Part shown: piece after piece, positions 43,632-52,460 of the stretch
Layout: each line of letters starts with the position of its first letter
How positions within the stretch are numbered: position 1 is the first letter of the stretch
Assembly (NCBI RefSeq): GCF_022012395.1
Contig: NZ_JAKLTQ010000013.1
Coordinates: 62,001-126,000 of the forward strand
DNA from: Arthrobacter hankyongi
Lineage (GTDB): Bacteria; Actinomycetota; Actinomycetes; Actinomycetales; Micrococcaceae
DNA: 64,000 bases
Direction of reading: 5' to 3'
Made by a program: the position numbers and the translations under genes
Notes under the pieces: model-generated
Databases searched by the model: none
Seen by the model: the letters and a program-made list of their open reading frames with translations, nothing else
What the model was told of the DNA's origin: nothing

Positions 43632-44057
43632 ATGGCCCAGATCATCGTTGTCGGTGTCGACGGAAGTGAAACGGCCATGACGGCCGCCCGAACTGCCGCC
43701 CGGCTTGCCGCCGGCATGCGTGCCGACCTGCGGGTCGTGACGGCCTATGAACGGGGTGACGGTGAGGGCGTGGTCGCAATTGGCAATGACCGGTGGCTCG
43801 TCTCCGACAGCGCCGGGGCGGAAGCCCTGGCGAAGGAGATCGCCGCGGAACTGGGCGAAACCGCCCCGGAGATCACCTTCGCAGCGATTCCCGGCAAGCC
43901 CCACGAGGTGCTTATCGACGAAGCCGAACGCCTCGGGGCGAAGCTGATCGTCGTCGGCAACCGGCGGATGCAGGGGCTGGGACGCGTGCTTGGCAGTGTG
44001 GCCAATACCGTCACACACCACGCTCCGTGCGATGTCTATGTCGCGAAGACTGTGTAG
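43632..44057 (+). CDS. Universal stress protein (UspA family)
   Basis: A 141-residue single-domain UspA protein with VVGVDGSETAMTAARTAARL at the N-terminus and VVGNRRMQGLGRVLGSVANTV near the end, which keeps the G-2x-G-9x-G(S/T) ATP-binding motif. GAAGGAGCAAGAA precedes ATG 43632. Divergent from the VOC gene; stress protection during growth on a toxic substrate is possible. Confidence 0.93.
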   Translation: MAQIIVVGVDGSETAMTAARTAARLAAGMRADLRVVTAYERGDGEGVVAIGNDRWLVSDSAGAEALAKEIAAELGETAPEITFAAIPGKPHEVLIDEAERLGAKLIVVGNRRMQGLGRVLGSVANTVTHHAPCDVYVAKTV

Positions 44058-44497
44058 GTCACTTCGAAAGTCGTAACAATCTCGAATATTTGCCTTGAAT
44101 GGGGAGAACGCCGCCCACACAACCCCTAAAGCTGGACGACCTGGCCGATCTGGACGCCAGGTTCGATGAGGCACGCAGTGTTCCCGCTCGCCCTCCCAGC
44201 AGAAGGCCTGCATCGCAGCGGATGTCCAGGGGACTGACAGGATTGTCCGGGGACCAGGGGATATAGCGCCACGGCCCTACTACCTGTCGTCCGGCACCTG
44301 AGTAGAGAAGCGGCCCCGGTTTTGTACGCCCGGAGGGCAATTGCTTGATGCCCTCGTCCTCGATTCCCGTCATGTCGACGCGGAAATTCGAAGTGCGCTG
44401 GCTCAGCCGGTAGCGTCCTAGGCAACGGTAGGCGGAGCCCGGACGCTGTCAGGCACACAGGGTTCGGCAGGTTCTAGTCATCGGAGGAATTGAAGAG
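44058..44497. other. 440-bp gap, possible eroded minus-strand gene
   Basis: No intact gene is seen. The minus strand has protein-like stretches in two frames: RYRLSQRTSNFRVDMTGIED with SGAGRQVVGPWRYIPWSPDN in one (about 44220-44430) and NTACLIEPGVQIGQVVQL with a stop in another (about 44125-44180). This looks like a frameshifted remnant, perhaps of a beta-barrel enzyme domain, but I cannot name it. The last 40 bp carry the ribosome-binding site ATCGGAGGAATT for the ligase at 44498. Confidence 0.4.
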
Positions 44498-46219
44498 ATG
44501 CGGCTTTTCGACGACCAGGCGGTCTCGGAGTTCATCGCCCAGGGGTGGTGGACCGGAGATACCTGGGGGGACTGCCTGCGGCGCTCAGTCATCCGCTTCC
44601 CCGACCGGGAATGCCTCACCGACGCCCCGAACAAGGCTGCCTTCATGGGACAGGCACCGCTACGGCTCACCTGGACCGAGTTCGAGGCGGCAGTGGACCG
44701 CTGCGCGGAGATCCTTTACGGCCACGGGATCCGCAAGGACGACGTGGTGGGAGTCCAGATCCCGAATTCGGTGGAACTGATGATTACGTATCTTGCCCTG
44801 AACAGGCTGGGCGCCATCCTCTCGCCCTACCCTGTTGCCTATCGTCGGCACGAACTTTCGCAACTGGCTCCGATAGCCGGTGTGCACGCCATTGTGACCA
44901 CGGCAGGTTTCTCCGGCCGGGACCTGCGGGAAGACGCAGCCGCCGTCCTGGCGGGGGCGCAGGCCCGGGGCGGGCTATTTGCCTGGCACGCCGAAGACGG
45001 CGGGCAGTGCCACGGCCTGGATCTGGTCGACGTGCTGAAAGGTCCGCGCGGCGACATAGAGTACGGCGCCTATGTCCATGCACTGCAGCCACACCCCAAC
45101 GACTGCGCAATGATTCTGTTCACCTCCGGGACAACTGGTGCCCCGAAGGGCGTGCCGCGCGGCCACGGTGATTCGCTGGTCAGCGCATCGGCCACGGTGG
45201 CCGCTCCCGGCCTGACCTACCGTGACGTTGTGCTGGCCCCGATGCCGATGGTCAACGGTGGGGCACTGTCCGGCATGTTCCTTCCCTGGCTGCTGACCGG
45301 CTGCCGCCTGGTGCTGCACCAGCCGTTCAACCTCGAGATTTTCGCCGCGCAGATCGAGTCGGAATCCGTCACGTACTCCGTGGCACCGCCGACGATCCTC
45401 AACGACATGGTGTCGGATGACACGATCTTCACCCGTTACGATCTTTCCTCGCTGCGGGTCCTAGGTTCCGGATCCGCGCCGCTGAGCGCCTGGATGATCA
45501 AACGGTGGGAGGCCGACCACGGTGTCGAAATCATCAACTACTTCGGCGCGACCGAGGGAGTGCAGTTGTTTGCCGACCGGGATGCGGTACCGGACCCGGG
45601 ACTCCGCGCCCGCTACCTGCCCAAGCCGGGTTCGCCGCTCTTCCCCTGGCGCACCGAGGTAGGCCGGCGCAGCGAATCCCGGCTGGTCGACACGGAGACG
45701 GGCGAAGAGGTAACACGCCCCGGCAGGCACGGTGAGCTGCGGGTCAAGGGACCGAATATTTTCTGCGGGTACCTCCATGGCGCCGGGGATGCCTTCGATG
45801 AGCTCGGCTTCTACCGCACCGGCGACCTGTTTGAATACTCCCCGGACCACCCCGACCTGTTGATTCTGGTGGACCGGGCCAAGGACGTGATCATCCGCGG
45901 TGGACTGAACATTTCGGCTGCGGAGATCGAGGCCTTGCTCGTCGCCCACCCGAAGGTGGCCGAGGTGGCGGCAGTGGGCAGGAAGGACGCGCGGTTGGGG
46001 GAGCGGACCTGCGTTTTCGTGGTTCCGCGCCGGCAGGCGGATCCGCCGACCCTGGCCGAACTGGTGGATTTCCTGAACGAGGAACAAGTCGCCAAATACA
46101 AGCTGCCTGAATTCCTGGAGCTGATCGAGGCCATGCCGCGCAATCCGGCGGGCAAGGCGTTGAAGGTCCAGTTGCGCCGCATGGTCAACGGCGGGGACGG
46201 CAGCGCCACCGGCCAGTAG
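44498..46219 (+). CDS. AMP-forming acyl-CoA synthetase
   Basis: A 573-residue adenylate-forming ligase. The ATP loop LFTSGTTGAPKGV spans residues 207-219, INYFGATEGVQLF is the adenine motif, and the hinge VDRAKDVIIRGGLNISAAE and end NPAGKALKVQL are complete. It groups with cyclohexane-carboxylate and 2,3-dihydroxybenzoate-AMP-type ligases by motif style, but this is only an impression. It gives the middle region its own activation step in addition to the CoA-transferase at 41371. Confidence 0.92.
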   Translation: MRLFDDQAVSEFIAQGWWTGDTWGDCLRRSVIRFPDRECLTDAPNKAAFMGQAPLRLTWTEFEAAVDRCAEILYGHGIRKDDVVGVQIPNSVELMITYLALNRLGAILSPYPVAYRRHELSQLAPIAGVHAIVTTAGFSGRDLREDAAAVLAGAQARGGLFAWHAEDGGQCHGLDLVDVLKGPRGDIEYGAYVHALQPHPNDCAMILFTSGTTGAPKGVPRGHGDSLVSASATVAAPGLTYRDVVLAPMPMVNGGALSGMFLPWLLTGCRLVLHQPFNLEIFAAQIESESVTYSVAPPTILNDMVSDDTIFTRYDLSSLRVLGSGSAPLSAWMIKRWEADHGVEIINYFGATEGVQLFADRDAVPDPGLRARYLPKPGSPLFPWRTEVGRRSESRLVDTETGEEVTRPGRHGELRVKGPNIFCGYLHGAGDAFDELGFYRTGDLFEYSPDHPDLLILVDRAKDVIIRGGLNISAAEIEALLVAHPKVAEVAAVGRKDARLGERTCVFVVPRRQADPPTLAELVDFLNEEQVAKYKLPEFLELIEAMPRNPAGKALKVQLRRMVNGGDGSATGQ

Positions 46220-46263
46220 CTTGCGGTGTCAACGGCGCGCCGAGCCACATCCAGTGCCCGCTA

Positions 46264-46630
46264 TGCTTACTCGTCACGGAAGCCGGTGCCGCAGATCGCC
46301 TTGGAGGCTCCCTTGCGCTGCAGGGATGTGAGTTCCAGAGCGGCCGGCCCGCACCGTTTTCCCCGTTGGCCTGAAAGAAACCCCACCGTCTGCCCGTCGA
46401 CGGTGACGGAGTGGCTCGACGAGTCGAGCGCGGCCCGGAACAGATCTACAACATCGGCCGCTGCTGTCGCCGGGTCCTTGACAACGCTGCTCGCCTTTGA
46501 ACCGGACGTAGCCGGTGCGCCCAACCAGCCGTCCGGCAGGCCGGTTGGCATTGGCAGGTTCCGGTCGGCGGGGAGGGAGGTAGTGCCGCTCCCGCAATTG
46601 TGCGAAGTCTGCCAACTTGGCTGGACGCTG
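46264..46630 (-). pseudogene. Remnant of a VOC-family gene (C-terminal half, frameshifted)
   Basis: On the minus strand, 46551-46267 reads LPDGWLGAPATSGSKASSVVKD and later LELTSLQRKGASKAICGTGF, which follows the last 95 residues of the protein at 42815 (LPDGWWTGRPETYTQSTIVKDI and KTICGTEF). In another frame just upstream, DFAQLRERHYL matches DCYQLRERALA of that protein. The N-terminal half is missing and a frameshift separates the pieces, so this is a dead copy. Confidence 0.75.
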
Positions 46631-46634
46631 GTAA

Positions 46635-46650
46635 CTTCTAAATTTGTAAC
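46635..46650 (+). repeat. 16-bp repeat CTTCTAAATTTGTAAC, copy 2
   Basis: Identical to 40140-40155 at 15 of 16 bases. It lies between the VOC remnant and the promoter of the transport operon. Confidence 0.55.
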
Positions 46651-46764
46651 TCTTGTCTCTCAGTGTTGGAAGTCGGTTCATCAATCCGCGACCCGTCGGT
46701 CCGGCTATGTTTCGCATAATCTGCTAGCTAGCTGCAATCTTTTCAGGTAGTTCGCGGTGAATAG

Positions 46765-46797
46765 TTGACAAGGCTGACTTCGTAACTAATAGTATAA
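46765..46797 (+). promoter_or_regulatory. Promoter of the ABC transport operon, twin of the one at 40213
   Basis: TTGACA (46765-46770) pairs with AATAGT (46788-46793; 17-bp spacer) or TAGTAT (46790-46795; 19 bp). The -10 ends only 13-15 bp before GTG 46808, so the transcript would be leaderless or almost so. The shared CTGACTTCGT and ATAGTA blocks point to common control with the LLM/CoA-transferase genes. Confidence 0.7.
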
Positions 46798-46807
46798 AGG
46801 TCAGCCT

Positions 46808-47767
46808 GTGAGATCAATCACGAAGTGGTGGAAATTGATAGTACTCAAGCGCCTCGGCAGCTCTCTTGCCCTGCTGACCATGGTTTCGGCCATCACCTTT
46901 TGCATGATCCTTCTGGTCCCGGGTGATCCGGCCGTAACCGCGGCCGGACCTGAGGCGACCAATGAACAGATCGAGGAAACGCGTGAACGCCTCGGCCTGA
47001 ACGACAACATGCTCGTTCAGTTTGGCCGGTGGTTTGCCGGCGCCGTCTCCGGTGAGCTGGGCAGTTCCCTGCAGGGCGGGACCCCGGTGTCCCAACTGAT
47101 CGGAGAACGCTTCCCCGTGACCCTTGGCCTGGCGGTTGCCGCCCTGGTCATCGCCGTGGCGGTTGCCGTTCCGGCCGCGATCATCGCCGCTGCCAACAAG
47201 GGCAAGCTGGTCGACCGGCTGATCACCCTGGTTGCCTCCGCCGGCGTTGCGGTCCCGACGTTCTGGCTGGGACTGATGCTGGTGGTCGGATTCTCGCTGT
47301 ACGCCAGGCTGCTGCCGTCCTCGGGCTATGCCCCGTTCTGGGAGGACCCGCTGGAGTGGGCCCGATTCATCATCATGCCCGCGCTCACCCTTGCAGCGGC
47401 CCCTGCCGCCGAGATTGCCCGGCAGTTGCGCGGATCGATGATCGGGGTGCTGGAGCAGGACTACATCCGCACGGCGACGGCGAAGGGCCTGCTGCCGCGG
47501 GCCGTGCTGCTCAAGCATGCCTTGAAGAACGCCGGCGTTCCCGCGATGACGGTGATCGGGCTGCAGGCCGCGTTCCTGCTGGGCGGTTCCGTCATCGTTG
47601 AACAGATTTTCGGTATCCCGGGCCTGGGTGCGCTGTCCATCACCGCCGTCCTGCAGCGCGACATTCCGGTCATCCAGGGTGCCGTACTGGTGACTGCGAT
47701 CTCCGTCCTTGTAGTCAACCTGCTCGTTGACCTGTCCTACCGAATCTTCAACCCGAAAGTGCGTTGA
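46808..47767 (+). CDS. Peptide-type ABC transporter permease (DppB/OppB family)
   Basis: A 319-residue inner-membrane permease with about six helices. MILLVPGDPAV after the first helix is typical for DppB, and the ATPase-contacting EAA loop is RTATAKGLLPRAVLLKHALKNA. GTG 46808 has no evident Shine-Dalgarno site, which agrees with the nearly leaderless promoter position. First gene of a complete five-gene uptake operon. Confidence 0.93.
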   Translation: MRSITKWWKLIVLKRLGSSLALLTMVSAITFCMILLVPGDPAVTAAGPEATNEQIEETRERLGLNDNMLVQFGRWFAGAVSGELGSSLQGGTPVSQLIGERFPVTLGLAVAALVIAVAVAVPAAIIAAANKGKLVDRLITLVASAGVAVPTFWLGLMLVVGFSLYARLLPSSGYAPFWEDPLEWARFIIMPALTLAAAPAAEIARQLRGSMIGVLEQDYIRTATAKGLLPRAVLLKHALKNAGVPAMTVIGLQAAFLLGGSVIVEQIFGIPGLGALSITAVLQRDIPVIQGAVLVTAISVLVVNLLVDLSYRIFNPKVR

Positions 47768-47771
47768 GACC

Positions 47772-48728
47772 ATGATTGAAACCAGCGAACGCACGCCGGA
47801 CCCGACCGCGGATGTCTGGGTCGAAGCGACCCGGCGCGCGATTCAGGAGCGGGAGTCCGGCTACCGCCGCAACACCAAGGAACGGACGAAGCCGTGGGCG
47901 CGGTTCAAGAAACGCTTCCTGAAGCAGCGTGCCGGCATGGTGGCGGTGGTGTTCCTGCTGCTGGTGGTCCTGACGGCCGTGTTTGCGCCGTGGCTTGCGC
48001 CGCTGGACCCCAACAAGCAGAACCTTGGCCAGATCCTGCAGTATCCGAGTGCGGAACACCTGCTTGGTACGGATGACCTGGGCCGGGACGTGCTGTCCAG
48101 GCTGCTCTACGGAGCCCAGGTATCGCTCGTGGCCGCGGTCCAGGCGACCGGCATCGGCGTCCTGCTCGGGCTGCCGTTCGGTTTGATCGCCGGCTACGCG
48201 GGGGGCAGGACCGACCGTGCCATCATGTTCGTCAATGACGCGCTGATGAGCATGCCGGGCCTGCTGCTGGCCATTGCCATTGTCGGCATGCTTGGCCCCG
48301 GGCTGACCAACGCCATGGTTGCCATCGGCATCGTCTTTGCCCCCCACATCCTGCGCATCGTCCGCGGAAGCGTGATGGAGGTCAAGGAAGAAACCTACAT
48401 CGAGGCATCGCGCAGCCTGGGCACGCCCACCTCGCGGATCATCGTCGACCACGTGCTGCGCAATGTCCGTTCTCCCTTCATCGTCGGCGTCTCGCTGATG
48501 ACCGGCCGGGCGATGCTCAACGAAGCGAGCCTGAGCTTCCTGGGGATGGGCGCCCAATATCCGGACGCCAGCTGGGGAGCCATGCTGGGACGGGCCTTCC
48601 CGTACGTTGACCGCGCGCCGTTCCTGATTATCTACCCGGGTATCGCGATTGCACTCGTTGTGCTGGCATTCAACATTGCCGGCGATGCGCTGCGCGACTC
48701 CCTTGGACGCGAGACGAGAAAGAGCTAA
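47772..48728 (+). CDS. Peptide-type ABC transporter permease (DppC/OppC family)
   Basis: A 318-residue permease with a long cytosolic N-terminus, then a first helix near residue 55 (AGMVAVVFLLLVVLTAVFAPWL) as usual in DppC. HLLGTDDLGRDVLSRLLYGA is the family signature and YIEASRSLGTPTSRIIVDHVL the EAA loop. It starts 4 bp after the DppB gene. Confidence 0.93.
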   Translation: MIETSERTPDPTADVWVEATRRAIQERESGYRRNTKERTKPWARFKKRFLKQRAGMVAVVFLLLVVLTAVFAPWLAPLDPNKQNLGQILQYPSAEHLLGTDDLGRDVLSRLLYGAQVSLVAAVQATGIGVLLGLPFGLIAGYAGGRTDRAIMFVNDALMSMPGLLLAIAIVGMLGPGLTNAMVAIGIVFAPHILRIVRGSVMEVKEETYIEASRSLGTPTSRIIVDHVLRNVRSPFIVGVSLMTGRAMLNEASLSFLGMGAQYPDASWGAMLGRAFPYVDRAPFLIIYPGIAIALVVLAFNIAGDALRDSLGRETRKS

Positions 48729-48731
48729 GTG

Positions 48732-49772
48732 ATGAATGTGGACAACGGCGCCGTCCTGCTGCAGACGTCGGAACCAACGCAGCAGCCGGTCAAACCGCTG
48801 GTCTCGGTCAAGGACCTCTCCGTGGAGTTCGTCACGGACCACGGCTGGCAGCGGGTGATCAACAACGTGTCCCTGGAGATCGCGCCGGGGAAGATCCTTG
48901 GCGTCGTCGGCGAATCAGGGTCGGGCAAGAGCGTCACGAGCCTGGCCATGATGCGCCTGCTGCCCAAACAGGGAAGCCGGATTGCCGGCGGCTCGATCGA
49001 GATCGACGGCGAGGACATCCAGTCCCTGGATGACAAGGCGCTCTCGCAGATGCGCGGAAACCGCATGGCGATGATTTTCCAGGAGCCCATGACCAGCCTT
49101 AACCCGGCCTATACCATTGGCGAGCAGATCGCTGAAACGGTGCGCCGGCACAAGCGGGTTTCCTCGAAGGAAGCCTGGAAGCGCGCTGTCGAATCCCTGG
49201 ACGACGTCGGCATTCCCAACGCCGCCGGCAGGGCGCGCCGCTATCCGCACGAATTCTCCGGCGGCATGCGCCAGCGGGCCATGATCGCCATGGCCATATC
49301 CTGCAAGCCGCGCGTGCTGATCGCCGACGAGCCGACGACGGCGCTGGATGTCACGATCCAGGCACAGATCCTGCAGTTGCTGCGGAGCATGTGCGAAGAC
49401 CTTGGCCTGGCCATGATGTTCATCACGCACAACATGGGGGTCGTCGCCGATACCTGCGACGACGTGGCCGTGATGTACGCCGGTGAGATCGTCGAACGGG
49501 CCGGGATCTACGAGATCTTCGCCCAGCCGAAGCACCCCTACACCGAAGGTTTGCTGCGTGCGGTGCCGAAACTGCAGGGACGCAGCGAACTGGCCTCGAT
49601 TCCGGGTACGACGCCGGCGCCGTGGGACATGCCCCCGGGGTGCCGGTTCCAGCCGCGCTGCCCGTACGCGGTCCCCGAATGTGCCGAGTCCCCGCTGCCC
49701 CTGCGCCAGATTGCAGACCGGAGCTCCCGCTGCCTGCGCGTTGGTGAACTCGACCTGAAAGCGAGCAAATGA
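48732..49772 (+). CDS. Peptide-type ABC transporter ATP-binding protein (OppD/DppD family)
   Basis: A 346-residue ATPase. Walker A is GESGSGKS (about residues 59-66), the signature is [13 protein letters not shown] and Walker [13 protein letters not shown]; the C-terminal Cys-rich region [15 protein letters not shown] is present. An adjacent GTG at 48729 is an equally possible start. It overlaps the next gene by 4 bp. Confidence 0.94.
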   Translation: MNVDNGAVLLQTSEPTQQPVKPLVSVKDLSVEFVTDHGWQRVINNVSLEIAPGKILGVVGESGSGKSVTSLAMMRLLPKQGSRIAGGSIEIDGEDIQSLDDKALSQMRGNRMAMIFQEPMTSLNPAYTIGEQIAETVRRHKRVSSKEAWKRAVESLDDVGIPNAAGRARRYPHEFSGGMRQRAMIAMAISCKPRVLIADEPTTALDVTIQAQILQLLRSMCEDLGLAMMFITHNMGVVADTCDDVAVMYAGEIVERAGIYEIFAQPKHPYTEGLLRAVPKLQGRSELASIPGTTPAPWDMPPGCRFQPRCPYAVPECAESPLPLRQIADRSSRCLRVGELDLKASK

Positions 49773-50779
49773 GCGAACAGCCAGTCCTGGAGGTTGCCGG
49801 ACTTGAAGTCAGCTTCCCCGGCAAAAAGAAGATGTTTGGCAAGGCCGCACCCATACGCGCGGTCAAAGGCGTCAGCCTGTCCATCCAGCCGGGCGAGACG
49901 CTGGGCCTGGTCGGCGAATCCGGCTCGGGAAAATCCACCGTCGCCCGTGCCCTGATGCGCCTGATCGAACCCGCAGCCGGACGGGTAACGCTCAAGGGTG
50001 AGGATCTGACCGCGTTGAAGGGATCGGCACTGCGCAAGGCGCGCCGGAACATTCAAATGGTTTTCCAGGATCCCTATTCCTCGCTCGATCCCTCCGCCCT
50101 GGTTGCGGACACCGTCGGCGAGGCGCTGGAGGTGCACGAAGGGCTGAAGGGCAAGGAACGTGACGCCCGGGTGGCGGAGCTGCTGGAACTGGTCGGCCTC
50201 GCCGGCCACCACCTGGAGCGCTACCCGTACGAGTTCTCCGGCGGTCAGCGCCAGCGCATTGCCATCGCCCGCGCGCTGGCCCTGAACCCGGCCGTCGTGG
50301 TCTGCGACGAAGCCGTCAGCGCGCTGGACGTCTCCACCCAGAACCAGATCATCGGCCTGCTGGAGGGGCTGCGCGAGAAGCTGAATGTCGCGTATCTGTT
50401 CATCTCCCACGACCTGGCGGTAGTGCGCCATATCTCCGACCGGGTGGCGGTGATGTACTTCGGCCATTTGGTGGAAGTGGGAACCGTTGAACAGATTTTC
50501 GAGCGGCCGGCCCATCCCTACACCAGGGCCCTGCTCTCCGCGGTACCGATTGCCGACCCGGTCCGGCAGCGCGGCCGGAAAACGGCCATCCTCAGCGGCG
50601 AGATTCCGGACATCGTCAATCCGCCGAAGGGATGCCCCTTTGCCAGCCGGTGCGAGTTCGCCACCGACGCCTGCACCGAGAAGATGCCGGAATTCCGCGA
50701 CCATGACGGATCCTCGGTGGCGTGCTACCACCCCTTAGAGAATTCCCCCACGTCCGAAGCTTTCGCACTTTCCCAGTAA
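49769..50779 (+). CDS. Peptide-type ABC transporter ATP-binding protein (OppF/DppF family)
   Basis: A 336-residue ATPase. Walker [10 protein letters not shown] near residue 50, QMVFQDPYSSLDPS as Q-loop, EFSGGQRQRIAIARAL signature and VVCDEAVSALDVST Walker B. The C-terminal GCPFASRCEFATDAC matches OppF. With 48732 it gives the heterodimeric engine of the transporter. Confidence 0.94.
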   Translation: MSEQPVLEVAGLEVSFPGKKKMFGKAAPIRAVKGVSLSIQPGETLGLVGESGSGKSTVARALMRLIEPAAGRVTLKGEDLTALKGSALRKARRNIQMVFQDPYSSLDPSALVADTVGEALEVHEGLKGKERDARVAELLELVGLAGHHLERYPYEFSGGQRQRIAIARALALNPAVVVCDEAVSALDVSTQNQIIGLLEGLREKLNVAYLFISHDLAVVRHISDRVAVMYFGHLVEVGTVEQIFERPAHPYTRALLSAVPIADPVRQRGRKTAILSGEIPDIVNPPKGCPFASRCEFATDACTEKMPEFRDHDGSSVACYHPLENSPTSEAFALSQ

Positions 50780-50791
50780 CGAAGGAGAAAA

Positions 50792-52357
50792 ATGTCTGTC
50801 AAGCCCAGAGTTCCCCGCCGGCTGATTGCCGCAGGTTTCGTGGCACTGGCACTGGCCATGAGTTCCTGCGCGCCGCCGCCGGCGCCGGCGGGCGCCGAGA
50901 CGAACGCCGCCGCCGAGGCCACCGATCCCAACGCCGTCCTGCGCTACATCTACCCCAACGCACCGGGAACCATGGACCCCCATGTGGTCAATACGGCGTT
51001 CGCCAACGTGCCCCTGTTCCTGATTTTTGACCGGCTGGTCCACGTCGACCCCGACGGCAACCCCATTCCGGGCCTGGCCGAGTCCTGGGAGTACTCCAAG
51101 GACGGCAAAACGCTGACCCTGAAGCTTCGGAAGGACGTCACCTTCCATGATGGGGACGCCTTCAACGCCGAGGCGGTCAAGGCCAACATCGAACACGGAC
51201 AGAACGTCGAAGCCTCCTTCGTGAAGACCGACCTGGCCAGCATCACCGACGTCGTCGTCGTGGACGAGCACACGGTAGAGCTGAAGATGGACAACCCCGA
51301 CGTCGGCATGGTCCTGAAACTGTCCGATCGGGCCGGCGCGATGATCAGCCCCAAGAGCATGAAGAGCGACAACATCAACGTCCATCCGGTAGGCGCCGGC
51401 ATGTACGAGATGGACGGCGACTACCAGACCGGCGTCAAGTTCGCGGTCAAGAAGTATGAAGGCTATTGGGATCCTGAGGCGCAGGGCCTGGCCGGGATCG
51501 AAATGAGCTTCATGGCGGACACCACTGCCATCCTCAACGCGGTCAAGAGCGGCAGCGCTGACGCCGGAGCCGTCCGCGAGCCGGAGATCGACGGCGCCAA
51601 GGCCGCGGGCCTGAACGTCGTCGAAGGCTATGACCTGGGCTTCGGCAACCTGCTGATGAATCCCGACGAGGTTCCGGCGCTCAAGGATGAGCGTGTCCGT
51701 CTGGCGGTCAACCTGGCCATCGACCGGCAGGAGATTGTGGACGGCGTGCTCTTCGGGTACGGCAAGGTCACTAACCAGCCGTTCCCGGAGGGGTATTTCG
51801 CCCACAGCGACAAGGCAGAGAACTACGCCTACGATCCCAAGCGGGCCAAGGAACTGCTGGCCGAGGCCGGCTACCCGGACGGGTTCGAATGGAAGATCAC
51901 CAACGTTCCGGGCCCGGGCTCGCGGATCAGCGAGGCGCTGGCAGCGCAGCTGGCAGAGGTCGGCATCAAGGTTCAGGTGGAGCAGACCGAAGCGGCGGCG
52001 CTGACGGCCGCATACAGTGACGGGACAGCCCACACGCTCAACGTCCGCTGGACCGGGCGTCCGGATCCGACGTCCACACTCGCCCTGATCTTTATGCCGG
52101 GTGGCTCCAACAACCCTAGCAACATGGCCTCCAAGCGGGCGATCGAACTCTTCGAGCGGCAGAAGGTCGAAGTCGATCCGCAGAAGCGGGCCGAACTGCT
52201 GGCCCAGCTCTCCGACGAACTCGTTGAGCACCCGCCGGCCAGCAACGTTGTGCTCTTCCAGTCGATGACGGCGATCGCGGCAAAACCGGAAGTTGTCGGC
52301 CTGGACGGCTACATGACCGGCAAGGTCGAGTTCCGCGGCGTGGGCATGACGAAGTAA
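50792..52357 (+). CDS. ABC transporter substrate-binding lipoprotein, family 5
   Basis: A 521-residue solute receptor. A basic start and hydrophobic stretch lead to AMSSC, with lipidation expected at Cys26. VTFHDGDAFNAEAVKANIEH is the family 5 signature region. AAGGAG precedes ATG 50792, 12 bp after the OppF gene, completing the operon. Surrounding genes suggest that the ligand is a carboxylate or a glycosidic or amide conjugate of the catabolic substrate rather than a nutrient peptide; this is inference. Confidence 0.94.
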   Translation: MSVKPRVPRRLIAAGFVALALAMSSCAPPPAPAGAETNAAAEATDPNAVLRYIYPNAPGTMDPHVVNTAFANVPLFLIFDRLVHVDPDGNPIPGLAESWEYSKDGKTLTLKLRKDVTFHDGDAFNAEAVKANIEHGQNVEASFVKTDLASITDVVVVDEHTVELKMDNPDVGMVLKLSDRAGAMISPKSMKSDNINVHPVGAGMYEMDGDYQTGVKFAVKKYEGYWDPEAQGLAGIEMSFMADTTAILNAVKSGSADAGAVREPEIDGAKAAGLNVVEGYDLGFGNLLMNPDEVPALKDERVRLAVNLAIDRQEIVDGVLFGYGKVTNQPFPEGYFAHSDKAENYAYDPKRAKELLAEAGYPDGFEWKITNVPGPGSRISEALAAQLAEVGIKVQVEQTEAAALTAAYSDGTAHTLNVRWTGRPDPTSTLALIFMPGGSNNPSNMASKRAIELFERQKVEVDPQKRAELLAQLSDELVEHPPASNVVLFQSMTAIAAKPEVVGLDGYMTGKVEFRGVGMTK

Positions 52358-52379
52358 CTGTACGGTAAGTGGCAATAAC

Positions 52380-52415
52380 GGGGCCCGGTCCACGGCACAA
52401 CGTGGGCCGGGCCCC
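52380..52415 (+). terminator. Hairpin terminator after the transport operon
   Basis: A 15-bp inverted repeat (52380-52394 with 52401-52415, one G-T pair) lies 22 bp after the lipoprotein stop. Confidence 0.78.
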
Positions 52416-52460
52416 ACAGCGGGAATGCCGGGCCCGATTCGGACACGAGGAGAAACTGCA

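Noticed and set aside
42815-43669. 260-residue plus-strand open frame opposite the VOC gene
   Set aside because: The minus-strand gene has a good ribosome-binding site, a family fold pattern and a related copy at 53400; the plus-strand frame has none of these.
36900-47000. Looking for an insertion sequence or integrase that would explain the scars in the middle region
   Set aside because: No transposase, integrase, target-site duplication or terminal inverted repeats were recognised; the evidence supports only recombination or decay.
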